This document shows, piece after piece, positions 12,208 through 24,913 of a stretch of 64,000 nucleotides of DNA (positions are counted from its first letter, which is position 1; every line of letters begins with the position of its first letter). The stretch is from Coprinus comatus (Eukaryota > Basidiomycota > Agaricomycetes > Agaricales > Agaricaceae). Position numbers and translations under genes: made by a program. The stretch is taken from positions 51,305 through 115,304 of the forward strand of contig JAWPGT010000072.1 in the NCBI GenBank assembly GCA_034638255.1, given 5' to 3'. The notes beneath the pieces are model-generated. The model made no database searches and was not told the origin of the DNA. It saw nothing but the letters and a program-made list of their open reading frames with translations.

Positions 12208-13307
12208 CTGACACGAGTAAAATCAAATACCAAAGAGTTAAAATCAGAATGAATATCTAATCAAGCTGCGCCCATTGTTCCAGTAACTGAAATAGGCATA
12301 TTGAACGAGAATGATGAAGATACTGCAGCTGATGTTGGCACTAATCCTGGAAATTTTAAAGGAATAGGAGTATCAACATGTGCAACGCATGACGAAGTTA
12401 CCCTTCTACGGTAGAAGGGGTAACCCTACCAGATGATGAAGCCGGCCGGATCACCCCATCTAATCAACAACTAGCGAGGCCCTGTGCTTATAATGGAGGA
12501 TAAACTTCATGATACAAGTGTTATGATCTAAACTAGGGGAAGAGAAAGAGGAATGGGCTGAGAAGACATTGGCAGTGTTGGGGAAATGGTCAGAATGGAT
12601 GTGGGGAAGTATTTCAAGTTCATTGATGTGTAACAGTATATTCTGAAGAGATCTACTTTATTGTATATCATATCAGGTTGAAGAGTGTAAACAACTATAC
12701 CGTCTTTCACATAAGTGTTAACCTCTTTCGCGGTTAATAATTAAATAAATCAACTTCGGGTGATCCTGGCGCATAGAAAGAGAAATCTGCCGCAGGTTGT
12801 GTGTTTTGTAGGGTCGTCGTAGATGATAGGATTTAGTGCTGGTATAAGAATATAAACTAGTTTTGAAAATGCTTGGATGTCTCAATCTGTGACATCGTTG
12901 AGTGGAAGATTCCCTTTTGCTGTTGTCCACGAATAGAATGGTTTAAAAGGAGTAGGAAGTGTGGAATTCTGGGTTGTAAAGAGAGACCAGGTCAACCGGA
13001 TTGGCAAAGCAAATCGATGGACGAGGGAAGAGAAAAAGATGGCAAGATATGCAGCAATAGACAATCCATGATAAAACTGATATACAGAGCAAAAATAGGT
13101 GGTAGAACAAAAGAGAATGCTACGAGAACTAGGCAACTTTGTAGACCTCGAGCAGGAATGTGCCAAAAGGTATGTCAAACAAGTATGAAACAACGAATTG
13201 GAAAGAATGAACTTCAGCCGAAAAGGACCCGTAGCACACCAACTCCCTCCTGCTTTCATCAGAAATAATGCTAACAATTGACCAGAGAATTGCGTACCTT
13301 CAACAAT
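12208..13307. other. Intergenic, no supported gene
   Basis: Overlapping reading frames on both strands between 12870 and 13280 (131 codons each) oppose each other and have no recognisable features. A plus-strand stretch near 12955-13060 reads RWTREEKKMARYAAIDNP, vaguely like a helix-turn-helix fragment, but without context. A 13-bp hairpin lies at 12397-12424. Confidence 0.35.
12397..12424. repeat. Short inverted repeat (hairpin)
   Basis: GTTACCCTTCTAC and GTAGAAGGGGTAAC flank a single central G. They pair along about 13 bp with one extra G. No T run follows, and the function is unknown. Confidence 0.6.
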
Positions 13308-14684
13308 TTACCTCATGCACGAACTCTTGGAGATGCGCAGGTATTTGGGGATATGTGCAAAGCGTTGAACTACATTCCCAAACCTCATCCGTGAGGGAGC
13401 ATCTGCTGGATTCTCCTCACCGGGAACCCATTTAATCTGGAGCTGAATTCCCCATTCATCGCAAAACGTAAAAATCTTTTTGACTATTTCTCCAGTCTGT
13501 GGGCAATGATACGTCCGATTTTGAAGTGCATTTACAACACCAGTATTGTCTGATCGTACCAATATACGCCTCCCAACATGCCCAGCTTCTACCATAGAAC
13601 GTAATCCCAACTCGACGGCAACAGCTTCAGCCCATTGAATCTCCCTCTCTCTCGTCTTCCAACCTTTTTTTAACGCCCACGAACGCCATTTCTGCCCGAC
13701 AGTCAGGCCTATACCAATATTGGAGGCGTCAACGAATAGCTCCAACGGTGTCTTGGACTCTTCTTCGAAGAGAGGAAGACCGGGACGACGCCATTCTCTC
13801 ATGAGGTAGTCTTGTACTAGGGTTCTTTGAAGCGCTGGAGTACCATGGGCTTTCGAAACAATAGCCTTAACTTTGGTTAACATATCTTGGCGGTCAGGTT
13901 TATGTGCGAGGAACATCATCTTCTTGATTTTTTCAATGGTATAAAAATCGTCGTCAGATGTGGCGGTGGCGGTGGGAATAGATGGTGGAATATGGGTAGG
14001 TTTGGGTAACTCGAGGAGTTGTGTTTCCTCCCCAAAGATTAACGAGGACTCGGCTAATAATTCTTGGTGGATTACCAGCGAATCGTGGACCACTTGAGGC
14101 TGGTCTAATGGTTCAACAAACACATATGGCGGAGATCCTGAATCCCATGTCTGATTGTATTTCCACTCTTTTTCAGGTTCCTCCATGGAATCTAACTCTG
14201 CTTCATCAGATGAGGATTCGTACTCTGGGTTACTGAAATTAGAGTTGTCGGAATATGCTGAGTCCCATGACGATGCTCCAAGAGAGAGTCGCAACACCAG
14301 TAACTCGCTTCTCAACTGTGAAATTTCCTCCTTCGCTTCCTTTAACTCTATTTCATAGACTATCTTGAGATTACGTGCCTCTTCGCATTGTTGTCGATAT
14401 TCCTTTACACGCACACTATCATGTTTCTGCTGTGCCGCCCTACCAGCTCTAAAACCTAAGAGATAATCCGACTTTTCTCGTTCTTCTTCAACAATATGAA
14501 ATGGAACATCGTGGTCGGAGTCGAAGGCGGAGGAATGGGCTGCGTAGTCTTTACAGAGCCGGCACTCGAGTTGGTGCACGATACCAAAGGTATTAGAACT
14601 TCGAATATGAGCATGTCGTGGATATCCGACTCCTAATCGAACTTGGGGGCTCGCAAAGTCGCTGGAATCGCTGTCGTTATACAT
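13308..14684 (-). CDS. Retroelement-type RNase H fused to a coiled-coil N-terminus
   Basis: Single-exon protein of about 458 aa; I place the start at the ATG at 14684 (MYNDSDSSDFASPQVRLG). The N-terminal third contains a charged, probably coiled-coil segment (EYRQQCEEARNLKIVYEIEL, then KEAKEEISQLRSELLVLRLS) and an acidic, Ser-rich linker. The C-terminal roughly 170 residues are an RNase H fold of the kind found in fungal retroelements. Candidate acidic catalytic residues are LELFVDASN (D), QWAEAVAVELGL (E), ILVRSDNTGVVNAL (D) and PGEENPADAPSR (D), so all four are present. No reverse transcriptase, integrase or LTR is visible nearby. It may be a domesticated retroelement fragment or the surviving 3' end of one. 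The open frame over the whole length argues for some constraint. Confidence 0.82.
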   Translation of the reverse strand: MYNDSDSSDFASPQVRLGVGYPRHAHIRSSNTFGIVHQLECRLCKDYAAHSSAFDSDHDVPFHIVEEEREKSDYLLGFRAGRAAQQKHDSVRVKEYRQQCEEARNLKIVYEIELKEAKEEISQLRSELLVLRLSLGASSWDSAYSDNSNFSNPEYESSSDEAELDSMEEPEKEWKYNQTWDSGSPPYVFVEPLDQPQVVHDSLVIHQELLAESSLIFGEETQLLELPKPTHIPPSIPTATATSDDDFYTIEKIKKMMFLAHKPDRQDMLTKVKAIVSKAHGTPALQRTLVQDYLMREWRRPGLPLFEEESKTPLELFVDASNIGIGLTVGQKWRSWALKKGWKTREREIQWAEAVAVELGLRSMVEAGHVGRRILVRSDNTGVVNALQNRTYHCPQTGEIVKKIFTFCDEWGIQLQIKWVPGEENPADAPSRMRFGNVVQRFAHIPKYLRISKSSCMR

Positions 14685-15441
14685 GGCGTGTGTGCAGGTG
14701 TACAAGTTAAGGTGGGTAGTTGTTGTTGCTGTTGCTGTTGCTGCCGGATCGCAAGTTAACAATACATTAACTCTCAATGAAATGAATTATCCGCAGGAGG
14801 GATCTTAACACACAAGGAGGATTAATTTTCCCTTATACAGTTCCGTGAGCCCGTGAGCCAGGAAGAACGAGGTGTGTGCAGGTAGAGGCATGTTGCGGGT
14901 AAATTCGAGGCTATTGGATAAAAATGCAATTAACAGCAGGCCACGCGCCACATATCGCGCAGTAAGAGTTGGCAATGAGGGGGGTTCAGATCAGTCTTAG
15001 GCCTTTTCCATCAGAAATTGAACAGCTTTTTGTAAAGCATGTAGTTAGGCCACACGAAAATCGTTCCTCAAACGCGAGGCAAAAGTACGTAAACACAAGG
15101 TCAGGCAACGTCATGAGAAGCTAGTTTTTGAGTATGGCTGTGGTCCTGAGTATCGAGAGCACGTAGTTGGTGTGAAGTGAGCATACTTACCTAGAAGACA
15201 GAGGCAAACGCGGAAATGGTGTGCACATATCGACCTTGATTCCCACGAATCGGGTGAACGTGTTTGTTAACTCTCACTTAGTCAAACGCTCACCAGACCA
15301 GAGGCAATACCAATTGAGTAGTCAAATTTGTATCCAAGTTACAATGACTAATAGCCGAAGGAAATTTCACAAAGTAACAAAACAAAAAACTACAAGAAAA
15401 TAAATAGAACATCGAAAGCCGAAATATCATTTCATTTTTAT
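14685..15441. other. Intergenic
   Basis: No gene supported. The stretch includes the upstream region of the RNase H gene and the 3' flank of the amidohydrolase gene. Confidence 0.4.
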
Positions 15442-17045
15442 TCAAGCATTCACACCATCAAATAAACTCTTGGCGCTTGTGGAGAAGATCGCTATACGTT
15501 CTTCGTCTGTAAAGAGTGGGCTGGCAAGAATAGCGCCGAGGGAACGGCTTGGGTGAAAGCAGGAGCATATGGATAATCCTTTTAACAGGATAAATCAACT
15601 CAAACACTTGCCAATAACAAATAATCACATACCGTGCCAAAGAGCAATTGAGATTTAGGAATCTCCGAACCAAGGAGGCCGGATACTTGATGATAGTAGG
15701 TGGGTCCAGCAGAGTCCCACCAGAAACTAATTCCAACACATCGGTTGAGTAAGATGTAGACGTTTGTTTTTATTGTTAAAACATACCGAGTCTTGTAGAT
15801 TTCAATAGAGGAATTGTAGATGGTAGGAGCAGACTTCAACATGCGATCAAGAATAGATGGGAAAGCACCCCAACTAAGCGATATAAGCAAAGGAATAAGG
15901 TCGAGGGAGTTCGAACAAACCATGGGGAACAACATAGTTGACTGAGGTGAAATTATGAATTGTTTGAGTGAGTGTCAGATCCATTAATGTACGAGCAGTT
16001 TCAAAGCTATTGGTAGAAGATTGTTAATTAGAACTCCAACACATACAGAAGAAATGACGGACAAAAATTCGATGTTTCCAGTAGGGTAAGTTGTAGGGTT
16101 AGCTTCAATAAGTTGACCATTATACTTCAGGTAAGGAGTTCCGGGGTGGACATAAGCAACCGTCTTCCCGCTAATCTTGTCTATTGCTTTCGAAGACAGG
16201 AGTGAATTCTGGCGCTCCAAGATAAGTGCCTTCATAATTCGAAGTAAGAACGATTCCAGCAGCGCCAAGACTAGTAAGAGCATATTGAGCCTCGATGATC
16301 GCTTCTCGAACATAAGGAAGTGGAAGAACAGCATAGAACTTGAGTTTTGTAGGATAACGAGCGCAATAGGCTGCAGTTTGTTCATTTATGAGACGTGCGA
16401 GTCCGACAGTCATGAGTTTGTTGTCTTGATAAACGTTGGCTCCTGGAGCAGAGAAAGCAATGATAGACCTGTCGATACCACTTGACTCCATGAATTCCAT
16501 AGTATGTGCATTTAAATCCCATGTAGGAGTTGGGTTTCCTCCAGTTGTAGGAACCAAGTTACGATACCAAGTAGGCGTAACATGAGCTATTATTATTCGG
16601 AATTTATTAGATCCATGTTAAAGTGGCAATAAAAGATGAAACGGACTATGAACATCAACACGTTGTGCATCAGCAAGGAACTCGGTCATGTTTTGTTTCT
16701 TGATGATTTCACCCGTGAGTAGCCTACGCCGACCGTATACAAGACCTAACCGACGCCTACATAAATCTTCTCCCTCTTCGACAGCTACTTCATCATAGAT
16801 ATTGGTGATCTCAGCAAGCGCAGTGTCAAGGAAGTCGAGTGCTGTCAAATCAATATTATCTGATAGAAAAAAAAAAGTGATTTCAACATATATCTAAAAT
16901 TTGAGATTATTTTAATAAACGTACCAGCGGCAGCGTTAGCAATGATTTCATCAGTAGCTTCCGTAGTACTCTGAGCAACGATGAAAGGGAGTAAAGACGC
17001 GAAAGTGTATGTCACAAAAAGTGAAAATAGAGTGGAAGTCTTCAT
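15442..17045 (-). CDS. Secreted amidohydrolase (amidohydrolase 2 / decarboxylase-like), frame-broken
   Basis: The N-terminus MKTSTLFSLFVTYTFASLLP is a signal peptide. The first HxH metal motif is recovered across an intron as VDVHTHVTPTWY. Later blocks are SIIAFSAPGANVY, ARYPTKLKFYAVLPLPYVRE, GIVLTSNYEGTYLGAPEF and AYVHPGTPY (conserved His), then PHVGGAFPSILDR and LLFGTDYPYAPAF. This matches the TIM-barrel family that includes o-pyrocatechuate and 6-methylsalicylate decarboxylases; the substrate is unknown. Two single-base losses are needed: one G in a G run at about 15870, which restores HVGGAFP, and one C at about 15531, which restores the C-terminus ending SAKSLFDGVNA. At least six exons. 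Secretion suggests action on an external aromatic compound, which is inference. Confidence 0.86.
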
Positions 17046-17429
17046 ATCGATGGGTAAGACGGAAACCTGACAGAGGAAAGGAAAAGGTAATAAAGGTTTG
17101 TTGAAAGATCCGGGATCGCTTTTTTATTTTTATTTTTTTTTTTCTTGTCTTTTTTTTCTCACTGAATTTTTCTATTTTAAAGTCAACCATGAGGCACTTT
17201 GTGGAACTTCAGGACACTTTCCCAATACCCATTCCGGCTTATCAGGGCTTGTCAATGTTTGCAGGTCGCGTTATGGAAACTATATTTAATGGTATTTCAA
17301 ATTTGCAAGTCAAGATTGGAACACCCTAATCGCCGCATCTGTAAATAGTTATCAAGCATCGAAGAGGTTAGACTACATCTTTACATTGCATAAATGCTTA
17401 TAAATCAACGTAGATCGGGAGAGTGATTC
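17046..17429. other. Intergenic, upstream of the amidohydrolase
   Basis: Promoter side of the amidohydrolase gene, with a T-rich tract at 17120-17170. No other feature seen. Confidence 0.4.
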
Positions 17430-17989
17430 TATGGTGCATGTCACTTAGTCACCAACTATTTTGTACAACTCATTTAACACATCAACAACTTAATATTTTT
17501 CCTATTCCTCTTACCAAACAGCTTATATTAATGATATGAAACATTTGGTTAGACAGATTTTTTTTATCTTCAAAACTGAGGGAGAAAAAAAAATGAGACT
17601 TTTGAGATTTCGCCGCACGACTATATATGGGATATATTACCGTATTGGGAAGGACCCTTGATACACAGACTTTTGTGCTAAGTCTCGCAAACTCAACCAG
17701 AACTCAACAATGTGAAGCAAATCTGCATCAGCTAAAAGCCTGAACATGTACCAAATGCATCTCAAACATTATACCATGCCCATACGTATCAATACTCTAA
17801 CAATTAGTATAACGGTTAGAAAAGGGAAGGCAATTAATGTCCATTTTTGGTATATAATGTGTTTTCGACAGAAGAGACAGCTTGTATCGATATAATCTAA
17901 TTTATTTTGAACATAATGCACACCAAGTTGACCAACTTTCAATTTCGCCGTTGTACAAAATAGTTGGTGACTAAGTGACATGCACCATA
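17430..17989. mobile_element. 560-bp MITE with 40-bp perfect terminal inverted repeats
   Basis: The first 40 bases (starting TATGGTGCATGTCACTTAGT) are the exact reverse complement of the last 40 (17950-17989). The element is flanked by an 8-bp direct repeat with one mismatch: agtgattc at 17422-17429 and ggtgattc at 17990-17997. No open frame inside is long enough for a transposase, so this is a non-autonomous element. An 8-bp target duplication is typical of hAT elements. If the terminal C/G is counted into the TIR, the duplication becomes a perfect 6 bp (gtgatt), so the superfamily is provisional. Perfect TIRs suggest recent activity. Confidence 0.92.
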
Positions 17990-17997
17990 GGTGATTC

Positions 17998-18340
17998 TCC
18001 ACCTTCCCCAGCGCATTTTCTCCGAGCGAAAACCTGGCAAAAACGTACATGGCCATGGTTGCCAGCATTAGGAGTGCCTGGTAACATATAACGGATCAAT
18101 GGATCAACTCCTTTCTACTCTAAACTTATTAACCCGAACTTGACCCGAACATCTGGTGGATTCCTGATGTTTGTTAAATCATATGGTAAGTATATATGAC
18201 AGAGGAATAAAAAGTCCCCTGAAAAGAGGAAGAATCTAGGTAGAGAAATGCAACAGTAGAAAAAGAATCCCCGATCATACAAAAAAAAACATAACAAAAA
18301 ACAAAACTAAACAAAGTGTTCAAACATTCAACAATCAATT
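17998..18340. other. Intergenic
   Basis: Spacer between the MITE and the 3' end of the WD40 gene. No feature seen. Confidence 0.4.
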
Positions 18341-21300
18341 TCATCCCGAACCACTCGTCCGTTTACTTCCACCAGCAGTACTCTTCCTTCTATAATACAT
18401 CACCAACTCAGCACTCGATTTCCACACATACTGTCTCACTGCCGCCAAAGTCATATTTAACGGTAACAACGTCTCGTTACACAACACCTCATATTCATCT
18501 TCTGCTTTACTCTTACCTCCTGTCCTTCCATCATTAGTATTCGCATTGGCATGTGCTTGAGCAGCTGCTTCATCTACTGAAGATCTTATTGATCCGGCAC
18601 GAGAATTCTGTGCTGATGTGATTTTTTCAAGTTTATCTTGAACCTAAACAGATCGTAAGCAAACAAAATAATCTATTGAAGAAAAAAAAGAAGAAAAAAG
18701 ACACATACATGAACCACAAGTTTCTTAACTCTCAAATTCCTACTCGCCGTCAACTTACTCTGTGACCTATAAAAACAATCATCAACAACCCAAAATAACA
18801 GAAACACACTAAAAAAAAGCAACTGACGTATTCAAAAGTTCCGGCAAAGGTTCCGAATCCTTCTCCTTATTCCAAGGCATAAGCACAAAACTAATCTTAG
18901 CCTGACTCGAACTCCCACCACCAACCGAAACCTTATTCATTAACAAATACTCAATCAACCAACCTGGCATTGCTTCTTCCAATTTCTGTACATCCGCATG
19001 AGTACTTCCAACACTTCCTCTATAAACAACTTTCCAACTAGGAGCTGCTTCTTCTGAAATAAATAACGTTGTATTAAGTGGCATAGAATGAAGTGGGACT
19101 TCTGTTGAACTTGGTGGTGAAAGTGGATTAGCTAGTAATGCTTGGTTTGGTGATTTTGTTGTTTCGAGGGATTGGTCTGTAGCCTATAATCTTGCGTTAG
19201 TATCTAATTGTCTTAAAGAGGGAAAAAATGGTGGTAACTCACTTCACTAGTCCCACTCGTACTAGCATGTTCCAAAACTGGAGACGCACCACCGATACCA
19301 ACACCAATACCATCACTAACAGGTCTCTTCGCCGCTCTTCCCAAATTCCTTAACCTTCCCATTAACCCAGTAGATGTCAAAGTCACTTGCGCCTGTTCCA
19401 TTTTAGCAACTACAACAGCTGACATTGCAGATGCTGAAGAACTTTCATCTGTAGCTGCTGGAGTTGCCATACCGCCACCACCACCACCTCCTCCTACACC
19501 AGCCCCCACACTACTTTGCGATTGACCTTGAATTGAAATATGTCTAGATCTTGAAGTAAAATAATCTCCATGACCAGAAGATGGTAGCGAAACCGAAACA
19601 CCAGGAGTTGTCGATCCATTCCCACTCCCATTACCATTACCATCTCCACCAACACCAGTCATAGGAGATTGTGGAATAGCAGGTAAACTCTTCGAATTAA
19701 TCGCAATCCCTTCTTTAGTATGTAAAGGAATCAAAGTCGGAGCTAATAAAGGCGATGATCTACTTGAAGACATCAACTCTAAAGAAGGTTGAATAGCAGG
19801 AATCATTTTTGGTGCATTGGTGACTATTTGACTCCCCGATCCCGATCCCGATCCGAACCTAAACCAGTACCACTTCCACTTCCACGTGAAGATCGATGAT
19901 GATGAGATTGAGAAGGAGTAGGATAAGGTTTTCTTGAAGATTCCGGAGATCCTGAGCTTCGTTTATTATTATTGTTATTATTATTGCCTTGTCCTTGACT
20001 TTGACTTTGACTATCAGAAGAATTTCTTCGTGATCCACTCGTTCCTCCCCCTCCAATTCCAAAACGTCCAATACTAGGCGCCAATAATCCATCCTGGTTT
20101 AGATTTTGATTTTCACCAACATTAGAATTGGAATTATTAACTTTCCTAATCCTTTGTTCCTCTCTTATAAATCCAATAAACAAATTCCTAAGTGCCCACT
20201 TTCCGATATTCACTAAAAAAAAAAAAGAAAAAGAAATTGGGAGTAAGATAAGAGATACGAGTATATAAAAAAAACGAAAACAAGAACGAGAACAAATGTA
20301 AAACAAAAAAAACCACTCACATTTATACTCCTCCGCCAAATGTCTATCTCCACTAAACCCAACTTCATCCGCATACACTTCACTTTCAAAACATCTTTCT
20401 CCAATATGAATAACCAAAACTCCCGCTTTAGTATCAGCAGAACACCAAGCATTAATAGCTGCTTCTCCTTCAATTCTTCCTCTAACCAATTCTAAAGCTT
20501 CTCTTGGACTTATTTCTCTTTCTCTTTCCTTTTCCTTTTCTCGTTCTCGTTCTCGTTCCCTATCCTTTTCCATTCCATCCCCATCCCCAGTCACACCCTC
20601 CTTCACACCTTTATCCTTATCCTTATCCTTATCTTACTCTTACTCTTACTCTTACCCTTACTCTTTTCCTTACTCTTATCCTTACTCTCAACACCACTCC
20701 CACTTTCACAAACCTCACCTCTAACATCCTCACTCCAAAAAACACCTTTACAAAACCCTCTAACAATATCCCAAACTCCAACTTCACCAGAAGTATCAAC
20801 AGTCAAAACATGAATCCTATCATTCAAAATAACACTTCTAACCAATCCAAAATCTCCTTTAATAACATCATCAGGTTTAAGAGAATAAGGTATAGCATCA
20901 GCTGCTATTTCTCTTTCTTCATATTTTATTCGCATATTCATTAATGTGTTTGTGTTTGTGTTTGTGTTTTGGTTTGAAGTTGTGTTCGAGTTTTGGTTAG
21001 GATCGATATTCCGATTTTGGTTAGAAGTCGAATTAGATTCCTGATTTTGATTTTGAATTGAACAGGCGATCTTGATCTAACCATCCCCATCCCCATCCGT
21101 ATCCACCACCACCACCACCACCACCACCAAATCTTCCACCAAATCGTCCTCTAGGAACAGACATAACAGAAGCAGCAGAATAAAGTGTAGAAACTTCCGG
21201 ATCTCCACTAAACCCTCTTCTTCCACCACCACCACCACCACCTCCACCACCACCAGCAGTTCCTATTAATCCTCCCACACCTCCACCTGTACCCGTACCT

Positions 21301-23885
21301 CCGCCACCACCACCAACGCCACCACCAAAACTCCCACTCCCACCACTAAAACTTCTAAAATTCGAATTCGAAGTAGACGAATGTAACGGTGGAAATGGAA
21401 TAAAAGGATCATTCGGTGATAACAGTTTAACAAGATTATCCATTGGAATTCCATATAATTTTCCAGGTTCTTGTGAATTTTCACCTGGTAGAAGATATGG
21501 ATATGAATCTTGTTGCTGTTTGTTGTTGGTCGATAATATAGGAATTGGAATTACTTTGTTGATGTGATAGTGTATGGGTATTAGTATTGGTATTGGTATT
21601 GGTATTGGTATTGGTATTGACGTTGGTATCGGTAGAGTTGGAATTGATACGTTGAAGTTGAGAGTAAGAATTTGAATGAGAAAGGTACTCTGGAGGAGGA
21701 GGTGATAACGACGACGTTGTAGGAGATAAAGAAGGTAAAAACGAAGATGAAGTTATAGGACTTGAACTTGAACCATTCCCAATCCAAGTATTACCTCTAG
21801 GAGGTGTAACCGAATTCGAATTCATATTCGTATTACTCGGGAATGAAAATTCACCACTCCCACTTCCACTCCACAATTTCTTCTTATTAAAATTTGAAGA
21901 AGTTGAAGTCATAATCGGTGATTCCACAAACATTCCTTCTCCTTCTCCCTCTTCATTTCCATCTTCACCATCTAAACCCATACCCATACCTCCAAGGATC
22001 GAATAAGCAGGTAAAGGTCTCACAGATCTTTTTTGAGGTATACGCCATCTTTGAATATTCGAAGTTCCAGAAGCTGTCCACAGCAAATGATCATCCATAA
22101 CTTGAATCTTATTAATTCCTTTTCCTTCAACACCAAACCCACCACTACTATTACCACCATTTGCGGATTTCGAAGGCGAAGACGAGGACGAAGTCGGTGA
22201 AGAGGAAGGGGAGAGGAGAGAAGAAGAGGAAGAAGGAGAATCTTGACAAAGAACAATACATTCTCCTTCCGAAACATCAGAACATTCTTCTACATCAACA
22301 CGACATACCAATCCAGATCTATCACCAGAATAAAACACTTCTAATGAAGGATGCGTTGAAAATAATGACCAAACGGAATCAGTGTGATGTGTAAATGTGT
22401 GTAAACATCTTTGTGATGATAATGACCATAATTTAATCGAGGCTATGAAAAAAAAAACGTGGAGTGAGTTTGGAATTGGATATATTGTCTTGTTGATATG
22501 AACGTACCATCTGCGGAACCTGTTAACAACTATCAAAAAAAAGAAGATGGAGAGAGGTTAATAAAACAGGAAATAATAAGGAATAAAAATCATACATATT
22601 TTGAATCTTCAGATACCAAAATCGCTCTGATATTATCGGTATGCCCGACCAATTTTCCTATACACAAAAATCAATCTAACGTTCCTAAACCCCAGAAGAA
22701 GAAGAAAAACAATGCATACACACCTATTCTTTTCCCAGTTCTAGGATCCCAAAGACGAACAACACGTTCAGGTGATCCAGAAGCCACAATCCTTCCAAAC
22801 GGATCACAAGCGAGTGCATATACTGATGATTTTGGAGCCATCGCATCTGGAGGGTTCAAAGTGACAATTGGTTGTAACTGTTTCTTCATAGTTGGATTTG
22901 AACTCGTATTCGCATTCGCACTCGTACTCGGGTTCCCTCCAGAGGAATTCAAATCCCATAATTTGATTGTTCTATCAAAAGATCCAGAAGCGACCCAGTT
23001 CTGTTCTCGACTGTTGATATCAAACTAAGGGATAGTACGTTAACAAGAAGGGTATGATTGACGTACCAATATGTTAGACAACGAACGTAGTCTTTGTGCG
23101 AACCTATATGTGTTGGATCTGGAGTACCCGGGGAATGAGGATTCCAAGCTTTAACAGTTCCGTCCGAGGAAGCAGATATAACGGTTTGGTTATGGTTACA
23201 CAAAACGATATCATTAACCCAATCTGAATGGAGTTCCGCACACTGTCTGAATTGAGATTTCTACCAACCAAGTAAGACAAAGGTAAACAGGGAGAGAAAG
23301 AAAAGAACATACAATACCAGGCTTAAATGCATCTACATCGACCTCCCAGGCAGGAATTGTATCTGACTTTTTTCTACCAAGCATCATTCTCTGTCTTCTC
23401 TGTTGTCCAACCTCACCCAACACATCTCCATCCATAGACGAAAACCTCTCAGCATCATCATTTTCTTCATCTATCACATCATCAACCCATCCAGTCAACA
23501 CTTCCCATCTTGCATTCCTCGTATCCCCCTCTTCTTCAGATTCCTTTTCCCTACGTTTCATAGGCATACCAAGATCCCAAGCCATAACAAGTCCATCTCT
23601 CCCACCAGAATACAATATCCCTTCCGGACTAGCTTTCCCACTTAACATAGTTGAAGTATCCAACGCCAATGAAGCAACTCCAAGTCTATGTCTTGGGTGC
23701 CTCACTTCCCCTACTACTACACCTCTACCCCCTCCTTCATGTTTTTGAGAACCGGAAGAATATGGAGTAAGCAAAGGTCCTACAATACCAAGTCTTGATA
23801 TACCCAAGTGTGGCAGTTGAAGACGTGGAACAGGAGTTGTTGGTGATGGAATAACATAGGAGACTCTTCGTTTATTATTTGACAT
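18341..23885 (-). CDS. WD40 repeat protein, WDR48/UAF1 (Bun107/Duf1) type with DUF3337
   Basis: In animals WDR48/UAF1, and in fission yeast Bun107, binds and activates ubiquitin-specific proteases. The start is [15 protein letters not shown] at 23885. WD repeats follow: [129 protein letters not shown], and [20 protein letters not shown] with a final propeller strand. The C-terminal half has Ser/Gly/Asn-rich low-complexity linkers around DUF3337-like pieces ([31 protein letters not shown]). The last exon ends at 18341-18343. About ten introns. The low-complexity linkers around 21.5, 21.05 and 20.6 kb require single-base frame changes, probably errors in repeats. Confidence 0.93.
21583..21625. 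repeat. Hexanucleotide microsatellite (GGTATT)n
   Basis: About six imperfect tandem GGTATT units inside the WD40 gene, encoding an Asn-Thr run on the minus strand. One of several short tandem repeats that make this gene hard to sequence. Confidence 0.7.
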
Positions 23886-24131
23886 TGATCAATCTAGCAT
23901 TTGTCTGTACAAAACTTGAAATGTGAGAGAGAGAGAACCAAAGTAACGAACAGGTTGTCTCTAAGCGTTAACCGTTTCTCACACTGCGTTTTTTTTGAGG
24001 GTAATCGTACCGTAACGATATTGGCCGTGGAATTGTAAACGTGTGTGCCTGAACACTCCATCACCCTCTCTCCGAATACAGCGTGGGAATTAATCAATTG
24101 ATGATATATCTACCAATTTAAATAACATGTA

Positions 24132-24913
24132 TCACCGTTTTTGTTTTGATGCATATTTCCTCCATTTTTTAATATCGTCTCTTCCAAGTAATAATTCCAC
24201 CGTATAATACTCCTGCGCTAGTACATCATTCGATTCAACATGATGAACCATTGAATGACAAGGGCTTTAATATAATAATAAAATAGTCAACTCAATAACA
24301 AAAAAGAAAACAAAAAAACCATGAAAACTCACCGACATAACCAAGCAACAACATTCAATTCCCATTCATCCAACCCTTTACATTTAACAAACCATTTCTG
24401 ATGTGTAGATTTTGGAATCAAATGATGATAAGTCAATGGTATACCATCCCGTTCACAAATCTCACACCCCAATCTATCCCTTTCTCGTTTAGTACAACTC
24501 CAAGGAATAGGTTTGGAAACAACTATATCTCGATATTCTTTTAAAATCTTGTTTAAGAAAAAAGTGTAGACTTCATCTTCGTCTGATGATATTCCGTATG
24601 AGATTAAAGTTTGGGTGAAGGTAGGTGATAGGTTTTGTTGGATTTGTTGTTCGAGTTGTTGTTCGAGTTCTATTTCGGTAGAATTGGAGTTGGAGTTGGA
24701 GTTGGTATTGATTGAGGGAACGATAGAACGTGTTGTATAAGTTGCATTTTGTAATGAAGAAGGAATTGCATTCCATGATTCAGATGCTAGGAAATCGATG
24801 AATTCATCTAATTCAGCAGCATCCGTTTCAGTTTCAGTTTCAGTTTGTCGAGAAATCAAATGTTGAGCGAGTATCTCTCGAAAGACATTATACTGGGTTG
24901 TTTTCTCTTGCAT
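24132..24913 (-). CDS. HNH-nuclease-like fungal protein
   Basis: I chose the start ATG at 24913 (MQEKTTQYNVFREILAQ). The N-terminus is acidic and Gln/Asn/Ser-rich. The C-terminal part holds a Cys/His cluster: CEICERDGIPLTYHHLIPKS, then NVVAWLCR. An intron at about 24278-24335 leads to PCHSMVHHVESND. The C-x2-C, HH and C-x2-H-x3-HH arrangement is that of HNH/YisB-like proteins widespread in fungi, where they are usually hypothetical. The protein ends IKKWRKYASKQKR at 24132. A bound metal ion is likely; whether it cuts nucleic acid is unknown. Confidence 0.75.

Noticed and set aside
12873..13277. Opposed 131-codon frames on both strands
   Set aside because: Neither has a motif, splice context or sensible composition; they overlap each other almost completely.
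18316..23645. Several plus-strand frames opposite the WD40 gene (for example 20504-20944 and 22498-23028)
   Set aside because: They are antisense shadows of repeat-rich coding sequence; composition mirrors Gly/Ser/Asn-rich codons of the minus-strand gene.
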